From NCBI GenBank assembly GCA_946811695.1, contig OX328126.1, forward strand, positions 85,135,536 through 85,199,535: a stretch of DNA of 64,000 nt, given 5' to 3'. Below the pieces are notes generated by a model. The model was given only the letters and a program-made list of their open reading frames with translations, had not been told where the DNA came from and ran no database searches. Below, one piece after another: positions 39,677 through 45,301 of this stretch (the first letter of the stretch is position 1; the number at the start of each line of letters is the position of its first letter). This stretch comes from Gonocerus acuteangulatus. Lineage: Eukaryota; Arthropoda; Insecta; Hemiptera; Coreidae. Made by a program: the position numbers and the translations under genes.

Positions 39677-41017
39677 GGCGCATCTACAACTTGGCCATTA
39701 GCGCCGGGCTATCTATAGGTTGCCACCCTTTTATAATGCCAACAGCACGTGGCCGGTCACCCATTCAGGGACTGACCACGCCCGACGTTGCTTAACTTCG
39801 GTGATCTGCGGGAACCGGTGTATTCAACGTGGCTATGGCCGTTGGCATCTTGACTAATTGTTTTGCATTTTAGTAAATTACAAAATTCTTGAAATTTTTC
39901 TAATTAATAGAACTTTTGATTCTAAGGGTATTTATACTACTGCACGACCCAGCACTGTCATCACTGGTGTTTGCTTTCAAAGAGCTATGTGCATATAAAC
40001 ATCTGTAGAGGGATTGGCCTTGTTGTTTAACATTTTTCTTAAAAGCTTTACTTTTTGTTTCAGATGTATTTTGACAAAGAAAATGGAGTGGAATATGTAT
40101 ATAAAGAGCCTAAAGTTACTTCTCTGTCTGAAATATCTGATAGGTTGTTGCAGCAATATTCTCAAAAGTTTGGCCACGGAAATGTTCGAATTATTATGGA
40201 TTCCGCTCCGGTAAAGTTTTATTTGTGAAATCTATTTTTATTTTATTTTTCTTTCTTGAGGATATTTTTTTTTTTTCTGTGTTTCAATAAAACTAAGAAG
40301 AAAAAACTATTCTTTTCTGATGAAGGTAACATATATCTGTCTTAAAGATTAATTTAATGATTAACTGAATAAAATTTAATTCTGGCTGTTAATATTTTAG
40401 CGTAAAGAAAGGAAAGTGTTAAAAATTGATAAATGAAATTGAAACATTTGCCTCTGTATTAGAGACATTTGCTTTTACTTACCTCCCAAATAGAATTGTG
40501 AAAGATTATTTTATTTACTTATTCTTTTCCTACTTATTTTACTTTTTTTCTTCTTTAGATAGTGGAAGCAGATCTTGATCCTAAAATGGCCCATATACAA
40601 GTAACATCTGTTGTCCCTTACTGGGACTCGACTGAGGCACATTTAAGAGTTAGCGAATTTGAGCAAAATCATAACATAAAAACATTTATGTTTGAAACAC
40701 CTTTTACAAAAGACGGCCGTCCAAGGGGGACACCTGCTGAACAGTTTAAGAGAAGAACTATTCTTACAAGTGGGTTTTCCTCTAAATTAAACACGTTTTC
40801 ATTGATTTTTTTGTTATAGATTTTAATGTTTTATTTGCAGCTGAATATTGTTTCCCATATGTTAAGAAGAGACTGAGGGTTGTTGAAAAAGAGGAATCCG
40901 AATTGACTCCTATTGAAGTTGCTTTAGATGAAATGCGACAGAGAGTTGCTGAACTGGAAGAAGTTGTTTTTACTCAACCTCCGGATGCGAAGAAACTTCA
41001 ATTAAAACTTCAGGTAT

Positions 41018-41050
<33 letters not shown>

Positions 41051-41793
41051 TTAGAAATGGTCAACTTAAATTTGTGAGCGGTTTATACATTGTATAAGAT
41101 GCTATGCTTTCTTTTATTTATTCCAATATTGTTCTTTTCAGGGAAGTGTTTGTGTTCAAGTTAATGCAGGCCCACTTGCTTATGCCACTGCTTTTTTGGA
41201 TCCGTCTATTTGCAATAATTTCCCAGATGACAAAGTTGAAGATCTTAAAGATTTATTCAGGTAGCTATATGCTTATTACTAATCCTTTCTTTTGATTACT
41301 TTACTATTTTGTAACTTCTAAAATGTATTGATTTATTTGAGCATTTGTGAATGATTCTGAACAATGTGTAATTTTATTTCATTACCTGACTATTATTATA
41401 TTAACATTTTATAAACTGGGCGGAGAAAAATCTTCTTGAAAGTATAAGAGAATAAATAGTTAAAGATGCAATGGCCTAGGATGTAAATTGAAGCAAATGT
41501 TTTGTTCAATTAAATCTTCCACCATTCTTTAAATCATTATCAATTATTTGATCTGAAACCACAATAGTATCATTTCTTCAGTTTATTGAACATTTTAGGC
41601 TTAATTCAAATTTTCAACCTCATAACGCAGCACCCCTATCTAATCTCTCTATGCTAAAAGATGGGCAAAACTGTTGTCGTTTGAGAGTTGGATTTGGGGT
41701 CCCAGATCGTCACTAGGCTCAACCAGGCTTTAATTAATTAATGGGTACGTTCCATGGGAAAAATCAGAGGGCTCTTGCGGCCTGTTACGGGAT

Positions 41794-41828
<35 letters not shown>

Positions 41829-42207
41829 CACTGTAGTAATAATTAGTACACATGTTGATGAATTCTACCCATAGAATGGAATACATCTTTCCACCATCTT
41901 CATAACTTTTATTAATTTGACATTTAATTATTATTTATGGAATGAAGTAACTTTTTTGTTTCTTAGGGAATTCATAAGAGTTTGCTATGCAGCTCTTCAG
42001 TTGAACTCCAGGCTTGTTCGATCAGATCAAGCGGAATACCAAGCTGCCCTGAGGCAGAATCTGCAGAAACTCGCCGAAGAACTGTCGGTAATGTTCTCCG
42101 AAACACTCTGGCCCCACACGGAACTAGGGAGTTTCAAAAGAAATTCTCAAGCCCTTTTCTCTGCCATCTCTGGAGCCACTGCAACTACCAACTCCAGTTC
42201 AGCGTGA
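5284..42207 (+). CDS. Ziz: Zizimin-type DOCK protein (DOCK-D, DOCK9/10/11-like), 3' 29 exons
   Basis: Guanine nucleotide exchange factor of the DOCK-D subfamily, which activates Cdc42 (and Rac-type) GTPases at membranes. The 29 exons listed separately join in phase to 5025 bases (1674 residues plus TGA). Visible order: conserved N-terminal block (1-200), DHR1/C2-like domain (about 240-400, from 'HLYIYPQ'), a long armadillo-like middle (400-1200), and DHR2 (about 1200-1640). Val1562 in '[11 protein letters not shown]' is the nucleotide-sensor valine of this family. The C-terminal 'FSAISG' and Ser-rich end match DOCK9/11 rather than DOCK6/7/8, as do '[15 protein letters not shown]' and '[10 protein letters not shown]'. 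Vertebrate DOCK9/11 have about 2070 residues, so about 400, including the PH domain, lie upstream. No broken exon or in-frame stop was found. Promoter outside the window. Confidence 0.95.
5473..7108. other. Ziz intron, nothing recognisable
   Basis: AT-rich intron sequence. I see no coding, RNA-gene or clear mobile-element signature in it. Confidence 0.5.
7109..7275 (+). CDS. Ziz: Ziz exon 2
   Basis: Residues 64-119. Contains '[15 protein letters not shown]', one of the most diagnostic DOCK-D blocks. Acceptor TTTTTCTAG, donor GTAAGG, ends with two bases of an Arg codon. Confidence 0.95.
7561..7989. mobile_element. MITE with about 40-bp inverted termini
   Basis: The left end (ATATCGTCACTCAAATTTCA then CAACCGCGTAAGTC) recurs inverted at 7950-7989 (GACTTACGCGGTTGTGAAAT then TTGAACAACGATAT). 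The interior is non-coding. It lies in the intron after exon 2. Confidence 0.7.
8156..8194 (+). repeat. orphan SINE/LINE 3' tail
   Basis: TGCTAATGATCCCAGCAATT then GACGCACCTTAAAA resembles the common tail GGCGCTAATGGCC...GATGCRCCGTAAAA of SINE-A and the 5S-SINE. No SINE head precedes it. Confidence 0.5.
8205..8689. mobile_element. foldback element FB1, copy 2
   Basis: About 485 bp, same termini and arms as 4528-5063 (ACAGATCAATATTTGATCT ... ACATCAAATGTTGACCTGT). Again sits just downstream of a SINE-tail sequence. Confidence 0.8.
8890..8930 (-). repeat. orphan SINE/LINE 3' tail (minus)
   Basis: Read on the minus strand: GTGCTAATGACCTCAGCAGT then CAATGCACAGAAAGG, a decayed version of the shared tail. 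Confidence 0.45.
9008..9169 (+). CDS. Ziz: Ziz exon 3
   Basis: Residues 119-173, with '[16 protein letters not shown]' and the 'YRQEPAKL' and 'FLVDFRK' blocks that precede DHR1. Donor is the GT within AAGTATG, giving an AA overhang that completes Lys with the next exon. Confidence 0.95.
9515..9725 (+). repeat. LINE (RTE-like) 3'-end fragment
   Basis: Contains the 'TCAAAATCAGTTAAGCCGTTT' type phrase and 'GCAAACGGCTGGACC', common in the 3' region of RTE-type LINE copies. Class assigned by resemblance only. Confidence 0.4.
10551..10730. repeat. foldback FB3
   Basis: Imperfect palindrome: a left arm with CAGCATTATAGTTGGCTTTC and TTAGCTGAAAGCAAAAT is matched inverted by ATTTTGCTTTCAGCTAA and GAAGCCAGCTGTAATGCCGG on the right. 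No coding content. Confidence 0.65.
10807..10886 (+). CDS. Ziz: Ziz exon 4
   Basis: Residues 173-200 ('[17 protein letters not shown]'). The smallest exon at 80 bp; too short to stand out on its own but both junctions are in phase with the neighbours. It lies between two foldback elements. Confidence 0.92.
10991..11401. mobile_element. foldback MITE FB2 with TA (TATA) flanks
   Basis: A 411-bp near-palindrome beginning CAGAGTGTCCCAAAATAAAC and ending GTCATTTATTTTGGGGACAT then CCTG, flanked by TATA on both sides. A TA target with these ends suggests a Tc1/mariner-like non-autonomous element. Confidence 0.7.
11828..12069 (+). CDS. Ziz: Ziz exon 5, start of DHR1
   Basis: Residues 200-280. '[10 protein letters not shown]' at about 240 opens the DHR1 (C2-like, phosphoinositide-binding) domain, followed by '[14 protein letters not shown]'. 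Donor is GTTCGT, a weaker than usual splice site, followed by a long T-run. Confidence 0.95.
12246..12370 (+). mobile_element. SINE-B, decayed
   Basis: 'GGCTGTGAGTGTTAAG' and 'ACATTAGCACTCCATAGC' resemble the SINE-B head at 61973, with a ruined B box. Confidence 0.45.
13078..13260. repeat. dispersed repeat, also at 19145-19260 and 22570-22680
   Basis: Shares phrases such as CTTCCT...GGAGGAA, ACCCGCTT(A)TGA and GAAGTGCTGACTAGAA with the two other intronic sites. Nature unknown. Confidence 0.4.
13592..13833 (+). CDS. Ziz: Ziz exon 6, DHR1
   Basis: Residues 281-361: '[16 protein letters not shown]', '[11 protein letters not shown]' and '[12 protein letters not shown]', the conserved beta-strand core of DHR1. 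Separated from the next exon by only 74 bases. Confidence 0.96.
13908..13995 (+). CDS. Ziz: Ziz exon 7, end of DHR1
   Basis: Residues 361-390 with '[13 protein letters not shown]', the DOCK-D form of the block after the DHR1 core. Confidence 0.95.
14549..14648 (+). mobile_element. short tRNA-like retroposon
   Basis: A-box-like TAGCTTAATGG near the start, B-box-like GGGTCAATTGA, then about 16 A. Looks like a short tRNA-derived copy with a poly(A) tail; weak. Confidence 0.4.
14881..15063 (+). CDS. Ziz: Ziz exon 8
   Basis: Residues 391-451, phase 0. '[10 protein letters not shown]' and '[14 protein letters not shown]' match the zizimin segment after DHR1. Confidence 0.95.
15146..15331 (+). CDS. 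Ziz: Ziz exon 9
   Basis: Residues 452-513. '[14 protein letters not shown]' and following helices of the armadillo-like middle region. The preceding intron is only 82 bp. Confidence 0.95.
15970..16440 (-). repeat. dispersed element, copy 1 (partner at 60074-60345)
   Basis: Minus-strand sequence matches 60074-60345 over blocks such as CTGCAGGCGGCAAT, TAATCTAGAACGAAAAACTA and GTTAAATCTAGTAAAG. An extra piece at about 16065-16180, absent in the partner, begins with a T-run and a minus-strand SINE-tail-like GCTAATGACCCTAGCAGTCA, so it is probably a later insertion. Confidence 0.65.
16863..17054 (+). CDS. Ziz: Ziz exon 10
   Basis: Residues 514-577, with '[13 protein letters not shown]' and '[14 protein letters not shown]'. 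Phase 0; donor GTTTGT. Confidence 0.95.
17495..17641 (+). CDS. Ziz: Ziz exon 11
   Basis: Residues 578-626 ('[14 protein letters not shown]'). The open frame continues upstream into the intron by chance; the acceptor after a T-run (TTTTCAG) sets the start and matches the family alignment. Confidence 0.93.
18093..18165 (+). mobile_element. tRNA-derived SINE fragment
   Basis: A-box-like TAGCAAAATTGG and B-box-like GGTTCATATCC spaced as in a tRNA. No matching body elsewhere in the window. Confidence 0.5.
18405..18575 (+). mobile_element. SINE-A (tRNA-derived), full head
   Basis: A box TGGTCTAGTGG and B box GGTTCGATCCC at tRNA spacing form an internal pol III promoter. The body continues through GGCTCGTTGGGAAAACTCC to a CGGTGCTAATGGCC tail block and a short A-run. 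Confidence 0.85.
18841..19021 (+). CDS. Ziz: Ziz exon 12
   Basis: Residues 627-687: '[15 protein letters not shown]' and '[14 protein letters not shown]', a hallmark of DOCK6-11 proteins. Confidence 0.96.
19311..19476 (-). mobile_element. 5S rRNA-derived SINE, old copy
   Basis: On the minus strand TGCCAACAG...GAATATACTGGTTCC...GATCACCGAACTTAAG matches 5S rRNA, and CCTATAGATAAAACCCAGCA and the tail follow. More diverged than the copy at 39675-39846. Confidence 0.8.
19741..20588 (+). mobile_element. dispersed LINE-like repeat, copy 1
   Basis: Starts CTAGCTGAATACCCGTGCTT and ends GGTATTTGACAAATATATAG. The next copy starts immediately at 20587. Ends resemble non-autonomous RTE-type retroposons; no reading frame. 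Contains a SINE-B-like internal piece near 19930 (AGATAACCCGTTATCTATAG). Confidence 0.6.
20588..21912 (+). mobile_element. dispersed LINE-like repeat, copy 2 (tandem with copy 1)
   Basis: Same start (CTAGCTGAATACCCGTGCTT) and same last 300 bases as 19741-20588, including GGGCTGGGCGATGATAGGTC. The middle differs and contains an inserted foldback at 21212-21371 and sequence related to 12560-12960. Confidence 0.6.
21212..21371. repeat. foldback FB4
   Basis: Almost perfect palindrome centred near 21292, arms with AAATGGTCCGATTTTGATAA and the complementary TTATCAAAATCGAACCATTT. Confidence 0.8.
22191..22369 (+). CDS. Ziz: Ziz exon 13
   Basis: Residues 687-746: '[11 protein letters not shown]' and '[17 protein letters not shown]'. 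The 3.2-kb intron before it holds two copies of a long dispersed repeat and a 5S-SINE. Confidence 0.95.
23191..23336 (+). CDS. Ziz: Ziz exon 14
   Basis: Residues 747-795: '[20 protein letters not shown]' followed by a Ser/Pro-rich linker. Confidence 0.95.
24171..24256 (+). CDS. Ziz: Ziz exon 15
   Basis: Residues 795-824, with '[18 protein letters not shown]'. Short exon in the variable linker; supported by phase on both sides and by the conserved RGSL motif. Confidence 0.88.
24726..24858 (+). CDS. Ziz: Ziz exon 16
   Basis: Residues 824-868, a Ser/Thr-rich, probably disordered linker ('[15 protein letters not shown]'). Identified by phase and acceptor TTATTTCAG; conservation is low here. Confidence 0.85.
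24988..25057. repeat. (TA)n microsatellite
   Basis: About 70 bases of alternating TA in the intron after exon 16. Confidence 0.98.
25584..26471 (+). mobile_element. pogo/Tigger-like deletion derivative inside the hAT element
   Basis: Inverted termini CAGTGGAACATGGATAATTC and GAATTATCCAAGTTCTACTG, flanked by TA on both sides. The interior has strings of 'AATTCGAA'. It carries the start of a pogo-type transposase (next entry) and little else. Confidence 0.88.
26052..26215 (+). pseudogene. pogo/Tigger transposase N-terminal HTH remnant
   Basis: After an ATG, a stop (TAG) at codon 2, then '[18 protein letters not shown]' and 'KKSEIAKD', and after a frame shift '[12 protein letters not shown]'. 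This is the CENP-B/pogo-type DNA-binding helix-turn-helix. It is not functional. Confidence 0.8.
26938..27111 (+). CDS. Ziz: Ziz exon 17
   Basis: Residues 868-926: '[20 protein letters not shown]' and '[19 protein letters not shown]'. The acceptor is TTTTAAG, an AAG rather than the commoner CAG/TAG. Confidence 0.94.
27441..27484 (-). ncRNA. decayed hammerhead motif in left arm
   Basis: Inverted copy of HH1 with CAGACGA in place of CUGACGA and GAAACUUC in place of GAAACGUC, so both the core and the cleavage triplet are lost. Confidence 0.6.
28249..28292 (+). ncRNA. hammerhead ribozyme motif HH1
   Basis: Core CUGACGA at 28254-28260, stem II GGCUAC/GUAGCC (28262-28267 with 28274-28279), then GAAAC, a minimal ACGU stem III and cleavage triplet GUC ending at 28287. 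Stem I (UUUAG against CUUAA) has one mismatch. One unpaired A sits at the base of stem II. Confidence 0.65.
28838..28902. repeat. (TA)n microsatellite
   Basis: About 65 bases of TA. Confidence 0.98.
28948..29200 (+). repeat. tandemly duplicated LINE (RTE-like) 3' end
   Basis: Two copies of about 120 bp, each with TTTTTGACCTAGCC, CAAGACCTAC, GTTTGATCAAAATCGGTCAA or near variant, and AACAAACAGACAGAC. Such phrases and an ATATA tail are typical of RTE LINE 3' ends. TA microsatellites flank it on both sides. Confidence 0.6.
29210..29251. repeat. (TA)n microsatellite
   Basis: TA run directly after the RTE-like 3' end. Confidence 0.95.
29430..29626 (+). CDS. Ziz: Ziz exon 18
   Basis: Residues 926-991: '[15 protein letters not shown]' then a 'MTLPARM' motif and a loop. 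Confidence 0.94.
29989..30056. repeat. (TA)n microsatellite
   Basis: About 68 bases of TA. Confidence 0.98.
30057..31270. other. Ziz intron, AT-rich, no element recognised
   Basis: Part of the 2.5-kb intron after exon 18. A related phrase pair (GAAAATGTCACGAAATTG near 30620 and GTAAAATGTCACAAAAAAG near 31295) may mark the ends of an old element, but I cannot show it. Confidence 0.3.
31299..31630 (-). pseudogene. non-LTR retrotransposon ORF2 C-terminal fragment
   Basis: Minus-strand frame reads '[18 protein letters not shown]' and continues with '[18 protein letters not shown]'. A C-x2-C...H-x4-C cluster followed by 'CP.L...R' is the usual C-terminal end of Jockey/CR1-type LINE proteins. Upstream the frame is broken. 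It lies antisense in the intron. Confidence 0.65.
32170..32439 (+). CDS. Ziz: Ziz exon 19
   Basis: Residues 992-1082, the longest exon. '[20 protein letters not shown]' and '[17 protein letters not shown]' match zizimins closely. Confidence 0.96.
32932..33050 (+). mobile_element. SINE-B body fragment
   Basis: GGCATCACCCCTATCCTGGC and TAGAAAAGGACGGTAA match the SINE-B body at 62080; the tRNA head is absent. Confidence 0.6.
33060..33480 (+). repeat. dispersed repeat related to 63380-63735
   Basis: Shares TATAGCCTGTTCAAATAGAT, GGAAATATTCCTGACGGTTC (63.5 kb: CCCGACGGTTC) and AGGCTTTGAGAGATCAGGG with the right end of the window. The 45-bp unit, triplicated at 63601-63735, is single here (about 33225-33262). 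Confidence 0.6.
33689..33849 (+). CDS. Ziz: Ziz exon 20
   Basis: Residues 1082-1135: '[20 protein letters not shown]' and '[15 protein letters not shown]'. Confidence 0.95.
34788..34908 (+). CDS. Ziz: Ziz exon 21
   Basis: Residues 1136-1176: '[20 protein letters not shown]'. Acceptor TTTTCCAG, donor GTTAGA. Confidence 0.94.
35343..35415 (-). mobile_element. SINE-B fragment (minus)
   Basis: CCTTTTCTAGCCAGGATAAG and the following TTTCTTTTTACT...AAGAAAAGCC are the SINE-B body in reverse. It lies head to head with the copy at 35476-35670. Confidence 0.6.
35476..35670 (+). mobile_element. SINE-B, full length
   Basis: B box GGTTCGATTCC after an AGTGGCTGTGA A-box-like start, body CTATCCTGGCTAGAAAAG, AGTGGTTACC, and an AAATAAATAAATAA tail. 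Confidence 0.75.
35846..36230 (+). repeat. dispersed repeat, copy 1 (copy 2 at 48530-48900)
   Basis: About 380 bp shared, including GGCCCCAGAAGTCAAG, CTAGCTTGTGTTCTCTTGA and CATCGATAATAAACA. Copy 1 has a 21-A run that copy 2 lacks. Nature unknown. Confidence 0.7.
36262..36655 (+). mobile_element. mariner deletion derivative with TA target duplication
   Basis: Inverted termini of about 26 bp: GAGGCGTGTTTTTTAAGTAA and TTACTTAAAAAACAGGCCTC, with TA on both sides (36260-36261 and 36656-36657). Carries the transposase remnant of the next entry. Confidence 0.92.
36303..36515 (+). pseudogene. mariner transposase fragment
   Basis: Reads '[18 protein letters not shown]' and '[15 protein letters not shown]', then a stop, then '[18 protein letters not shown]'. 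'HDNARPH' carries the second catalytic Asp of the mariner DDD triad. The N-terminal DNA-binding part, the first Asp and the C-terminus are gone. Confidence 0.9.
36915..37123 (+). CDS. Ziz: Ziz exon 22, start of DHR2 region
   Basis: Residues 1176-1245: '[20 protein letters not shown]', '[20 protein letters not shown]' and '[10 protein letters not shown]', the first helices of the DHR2 region. Donor is the GT in GAAGTAAAT. Confidence 0.96.
38066..38207 (+). CDS. Ziz: Ziz exon 23, DHR2
   Basis: Residues 1246-1293: '[20 protein letters not shown]'. The acceptor is unusual: about 17 A residues then only TTTTAG, so there is almost no pyrimidine tract. The protein match and phase leave little doubt that it is used. 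Confidence 0.93.
38260..38457 (+). mobile_element. SINE-A, full length with target duplication
   Basis: tRNA-like head with B box GGTTCGATTCC, body, tail CGGCGCTAATGGCC...GATGCACCGTAAAA and A-rich end. Flanked by CAATAATT at 38252-38259 and 38460-38467 (longer with one mismatch), so it arrived by target-primed reverse transcription. Located between exons 23 and 24. Confidence 0.9.
38601..38857 (+). CDS. Ziz: Ziz exon 24, DHR2
   Basis: Residues 1293-1378: '[20 protein letters not shown]' and '[15 protein letters not shown]', core DHR2 helices. Confidence 0.96.
38920..39110 (+). pseudogene. LINE C-terminal (RNase H/CCHC end) fragment
   Basis: Reads 'VLIRLRIGH' and, after a frame shift, '[20 protein letters not shown]', 'TVKRILDCI'. 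The 'RLRIGH..LTHGYL...C..C' pattern is that of LINE proteins with an RNase H region and a terminal zinc cluster. Broken. Confidence 0.7.
39625..39846 (-). mobile_element. 5S rRNA-derived SINE, young copy with 13-bp TSD
   Basis: On the minus strand a nearly complete 5S rRNA (GCCAACGGCCATAGCCACGT..., GATCACCGAAGTTAAGCAAC, GGTGACCGG, GTGCTGTTGGC) is followed by GGGTGGCAACCTATAGATAG, the tail GGCGCTAATGGCC...GATGCGCCGT and about 50 A. Perfect direct repeats ATCTTGACTAATT flank it (39614-39626, overlapping the T-run, and 39847-39859). The 5S internal control region should act as a pol III promoter. Confidence 0.95.
40064..40210 (+). CDS. Ziz: Ziz exon 25, DHR2
   Basis: Residues 1379-1427: '[19 protein letters not shown]' and '[13 protein letters not shown]'. 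Confidence 0.96.
40559..40769 (+). CDS. Ziz: Ziz exon 26, DHR2
   Basis: Residues 1428-1498: '[18 protein letters not shown]' and '[17 protein letters not shown]', '[11 protein letters not shown]'. Confidence 0.96.
40841..41013 (+). CDS. Ziz: Ziz exon 27, DHR2
   Basis: Residues 1498-1555: '[20 protein letters not shown]', '[10 protein letters not shown]'. Preceded by a 71-bp intron. Confidence 0.96.
41142..41260 (+). CDS. Ziz: Ziz exon 28, DHR2 nucleotide sensor
   Basis: Residues 1556-1595: '[19 protein letters not shown]'. The Val of 'VNAGPL' (codon 41160-41162) corresponds to the nucleotide-sensor valine that displaces magnesium in DOCK9. It is present, so the exchange site looks intact. 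Confidence 0.96.
41665..41826 (+). mobile_element. SINE-C, 5'-truncated
   Basis: Matches the SINE-C body at 58105-58310 (GGTCCCAGATCGTC, TTTAATTAATTAATGGGTAC, GGGAAAAATCAG) and ends in about 28 T. Confidence 0.75.
41967..42207 (+). CDS. Ziz: Ziz exon 29 (last), C-terminus
   Basis: Residues 1595-1674 plus stop TGA: '[20 protein letters not shown]', then a C-terminal 'LFSAISG' and Ser-rich end, as in DOCK9/11. Confidence 0.96.
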
Positions 42208-42480
42208 TGACAGGTTAAACAACGCCCCAGCATTTACAGAATTTTATCCAAAGAAAAATTGAAATAATCAAAAGGGGAAAAATAATGTTTATCCTTGTTT
42301 CTTAACTTAAAATTTGTTGTATTTTTTAACTTTTTTTTATGTTAACTTATATTTTGATGAAAAAATGTTACCTTTCCCCTTTTGTATAGAATTCTTATTA
42401 TTAAAATGTAGTTCAAAAATGTTTTGTAAATTCCAGTTGTATTACTGTATAATGTTTTATTAAAAAATGTACATTGTTAA
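42208..42480 (+). other. Ziz: probable 3' UTR of Ziz
   Basis: AT-rich sequence after the stop. ATTAAA-type poly(A) signals occur at 42401-42406 and 42459-42464; no AATAAA is seen nearby. The true end cannot be fixed from sequence alone. Confidence 0.5.
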
Positions 42481-43605
42481 CTTTTAAATATTTTAACTAA
42501 TTGATAGTACTATGTACACTTATGTAAACTTTTTTTATACATAATTATGTTGTAATATTATTGTATTTACTTGTTTATTTAGAGTCTAAAATGGTTAAAC
42601 TCTAGAAGAAATATATGTACATACATATTTATTATATATCAAGCACAATCTGTATATAGCATCCAGTATGCTTATATTATTAATATTTTTTGTCTGTTTT
42701 AAGATCACCACAATTTAACATACCTTGTTAATTTTACTGCCGGACAGTTTGTGTTAAAATATTTTTAAGCATTTTATATATTAAGTTAAAATTAATATCA
42801 TTTGTAAATTTTGTTTTGACTAAGAGGATTTATAATTTTATTTACTAAATTATGTGCTATAATTGTTTGTAATAATATGTAAAAACTTTGAGGAAAATAT
42901 CTCTTGGATTAGGTTAAAATAGTGCATTATTTTTCAATATTTCTTCTTTAAGTCATTTGTACTCTGGCAGAAATACTACTTTCTACCAGGCGTGTAGGCA
43001 TTGAAACCACTTCCATACAATTTTACGTCTAGTCATTAAAAACTGTGAATCTCACTAGTGAGACAATTTTTTCCATTTTTTTAAAGTGAATAATAGATCC
43101 ATATAATCATTTTTTTATAAATTATATGAAGGCAGGTTTTGTTCAGAATTAGATTATTTTCATGCTGTTGGAAAATGTATCGTAATCTTTTAGGATGAGA
43201 CTTACCAAGGTTTGCTTTTCAAATTCAAAACATACACAAATCTTCATTAAAATCCTCCTTTTCTACTATTTTTGTCTTCACACATTGAATTGCTAGTATA
43301 AAAAAAAAATTAGTGGGGTAACTTTTTGGGGATTAAGGTATTGATGGTAATGTAAATTTAACGTAACCCTTTGAATAATGTATTACGATCGTGACGTTTC
43401 TCAGCATATGAATAGCAAAAAATTCTTTCTGCTATTTTCATTATACTTTATTTTGTTTACATCACACAAAAAAAGAAATTGAAATCTGGCTTTTTTTTTC
43501 TTTTTTTTTTTGTATACACTTTTATTTTTTGAGCAGTTTTTCTGGATTACCAAAAAAGCAAATATTGATTTTGATTAACCTTTTGCTTTGGCATTGTCAG
43601 AAACC

Positions 43606-43639
<34 letters not shown>

Positions 43640-44611
43640 CAATTATTATTAAGAATGAAGTTTTCATTTCTTAGTTTAAAAGAGTGTTAAACCATCGTTT
43701 TAGAAATTCGATTTTTCTACAGACAGTTGTTTTTTTTTTAAGCACTATGGGCTATCACCTGAATGTCTTTAATTATTCAGGGTGTCACCGAATGTCTCTA
43801 AAATCTGAAATTTTTATGCAAAAAATGTTTTTGGATGGAGTTAACCCTTCTCTCACAAGAAACACCGATCAGAATCTATCGCACACTTATGAACATTTTT
43901 ATTCTATGTTATATTTCTTCTAAATCCGCCACAGGGCTTTTTCCATAAGAGATACTTTCCTTGAATAATTCATTTTATTGTCTTATTATGAATAAGAAAG
44001 CTCAATTACTATTTAAAACGGCTTGTGTAGGTTTTTGCTAGTAGGAAAAAAAAATGCTTTATAATGCCTGAGAGTATATTAAAGGAGATTAGTTCGTAAG
44101 CATATATCTGGCACTGGAAGACTGATTATAAGATCACTTATACGGATAGCACACTAAATGTGTACTTCCATAAGTAAAACTAATTATTTCATAATTCAAA
44201 TATATATAGCACATTAAAATTGTATATTAAAAAAAGTAGTCTTGCAAAAACTGTTGTAATTATATCATATCCAATCGAAAAAGAAAGTACACATTCTTTG
44301 TATGTTATTCCTCAAGACTGTAATATTGTATTTTTACACAAACATAGAATGTAAATACTGAAGTATGTTGAAGGATAGCAGAGATAACGTCCATTGCTTA
44401 TTACTATTAGGAAGGTTTTTCTACGAGGGAAAGTAAATGATTATAATCTGAGAGTAATTGCTCATAAGAAATTTATGGGCATGATTTTAATAGTGCCAAA
44501 TTCAATGACATCTGCGTTTTATGTAAAACTATACTAGTTATTGAATGTTACAGAATATAAAATATATATTTATTTCCGTTTGTAAGCAGTACAATCTCAC
44601 TAACCTGGTAG
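42481..44611. other. intergenic, no gene seen
   Basis: AT-rich sequence downstream of Ziz with a T-run at about 43607-43637. Open frames here are short and have no recognisable motif. Confidence 0.5.
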
Positions 44612-44877
44612 ATATTATCGATACAAATGCAAAGTACCAAATGTGAAAAAACGCATTTTTCATTTTCAGTCTATACTCGATTGCTGTTAGACTGATGTAT
44701 GTTGCAAACTCTCGAAAATTAAAAAAAAAAAAATATTTATCAATTACAGAAAATGAAACTAATGAATGTGCATTAAGTCTAATTAAAATATATAATAAAA
44801 TAAAATTTATATAGAGTCATCTAAAAGGTACCAAACCACTTTTCACAATCGATACTTTGCTTTTGTATCGACGATAT
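44612..44877. mobile_element. MITE family M1, copy 1
   Basis: Inverted termini TATCGATACAAATGCAAAGT and ACTTTGCTTTTGTATCGACG. About 266 bp, non-coding. Copies 2 and 3 at 55326-55584 and 60362-60619. Confidence 0.75.
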
Positions 44878-45270
44878 CTGCCTTTTGATGATTACTGAAT
44901 GGCTATTATAAAGTTCTCTTTTTAGCTGAGAAAGCATTATAGTTCCCAACAAAATACATTTGTAGACTTGAGTGTTCGAATATCCTCAATTTGTGAAAAC
45001 TCCCTCAAATGTTATTCCGATATCCTTTCTTAACGTTTAATCTTTATATTTATTTATTAGCATCCGCAACTAATGCGATTCGGTGGGACTTTCAATTTTT
45101 TTTTAACTTTTAATTTACATTTTTCTAGAAGAATTAAAATAATTGCAGTACGTATGTAATCGTTTTCTAATTTATATGAAGAGGATATTTTACACTCATG
45201 GTTCCACAATTATGATTCATTCACATTTGAAGGAACTTTTGTTCCTACATAAGAGAGAATGTATTGTTTA

Positions 45271-45301
<31 letters not shown>

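Noticed and set aside
39720..39846. A genuine 5S rRNA gene
   Set aside because: It has a deletion relative to 5S, is fused to a SINE body and poly(A), and has target duplications, so it is a retroposon.
5284..42207. Assignment to the DOCK6/7/8 (DOCK-C, Zir) group
   Set aside because: The blocks [36 protein letters not shown] and the C-terminal FSAISG fit DOCK9/10/11; DOCK6/7/8 have a VNQGPLE form at the sensor.
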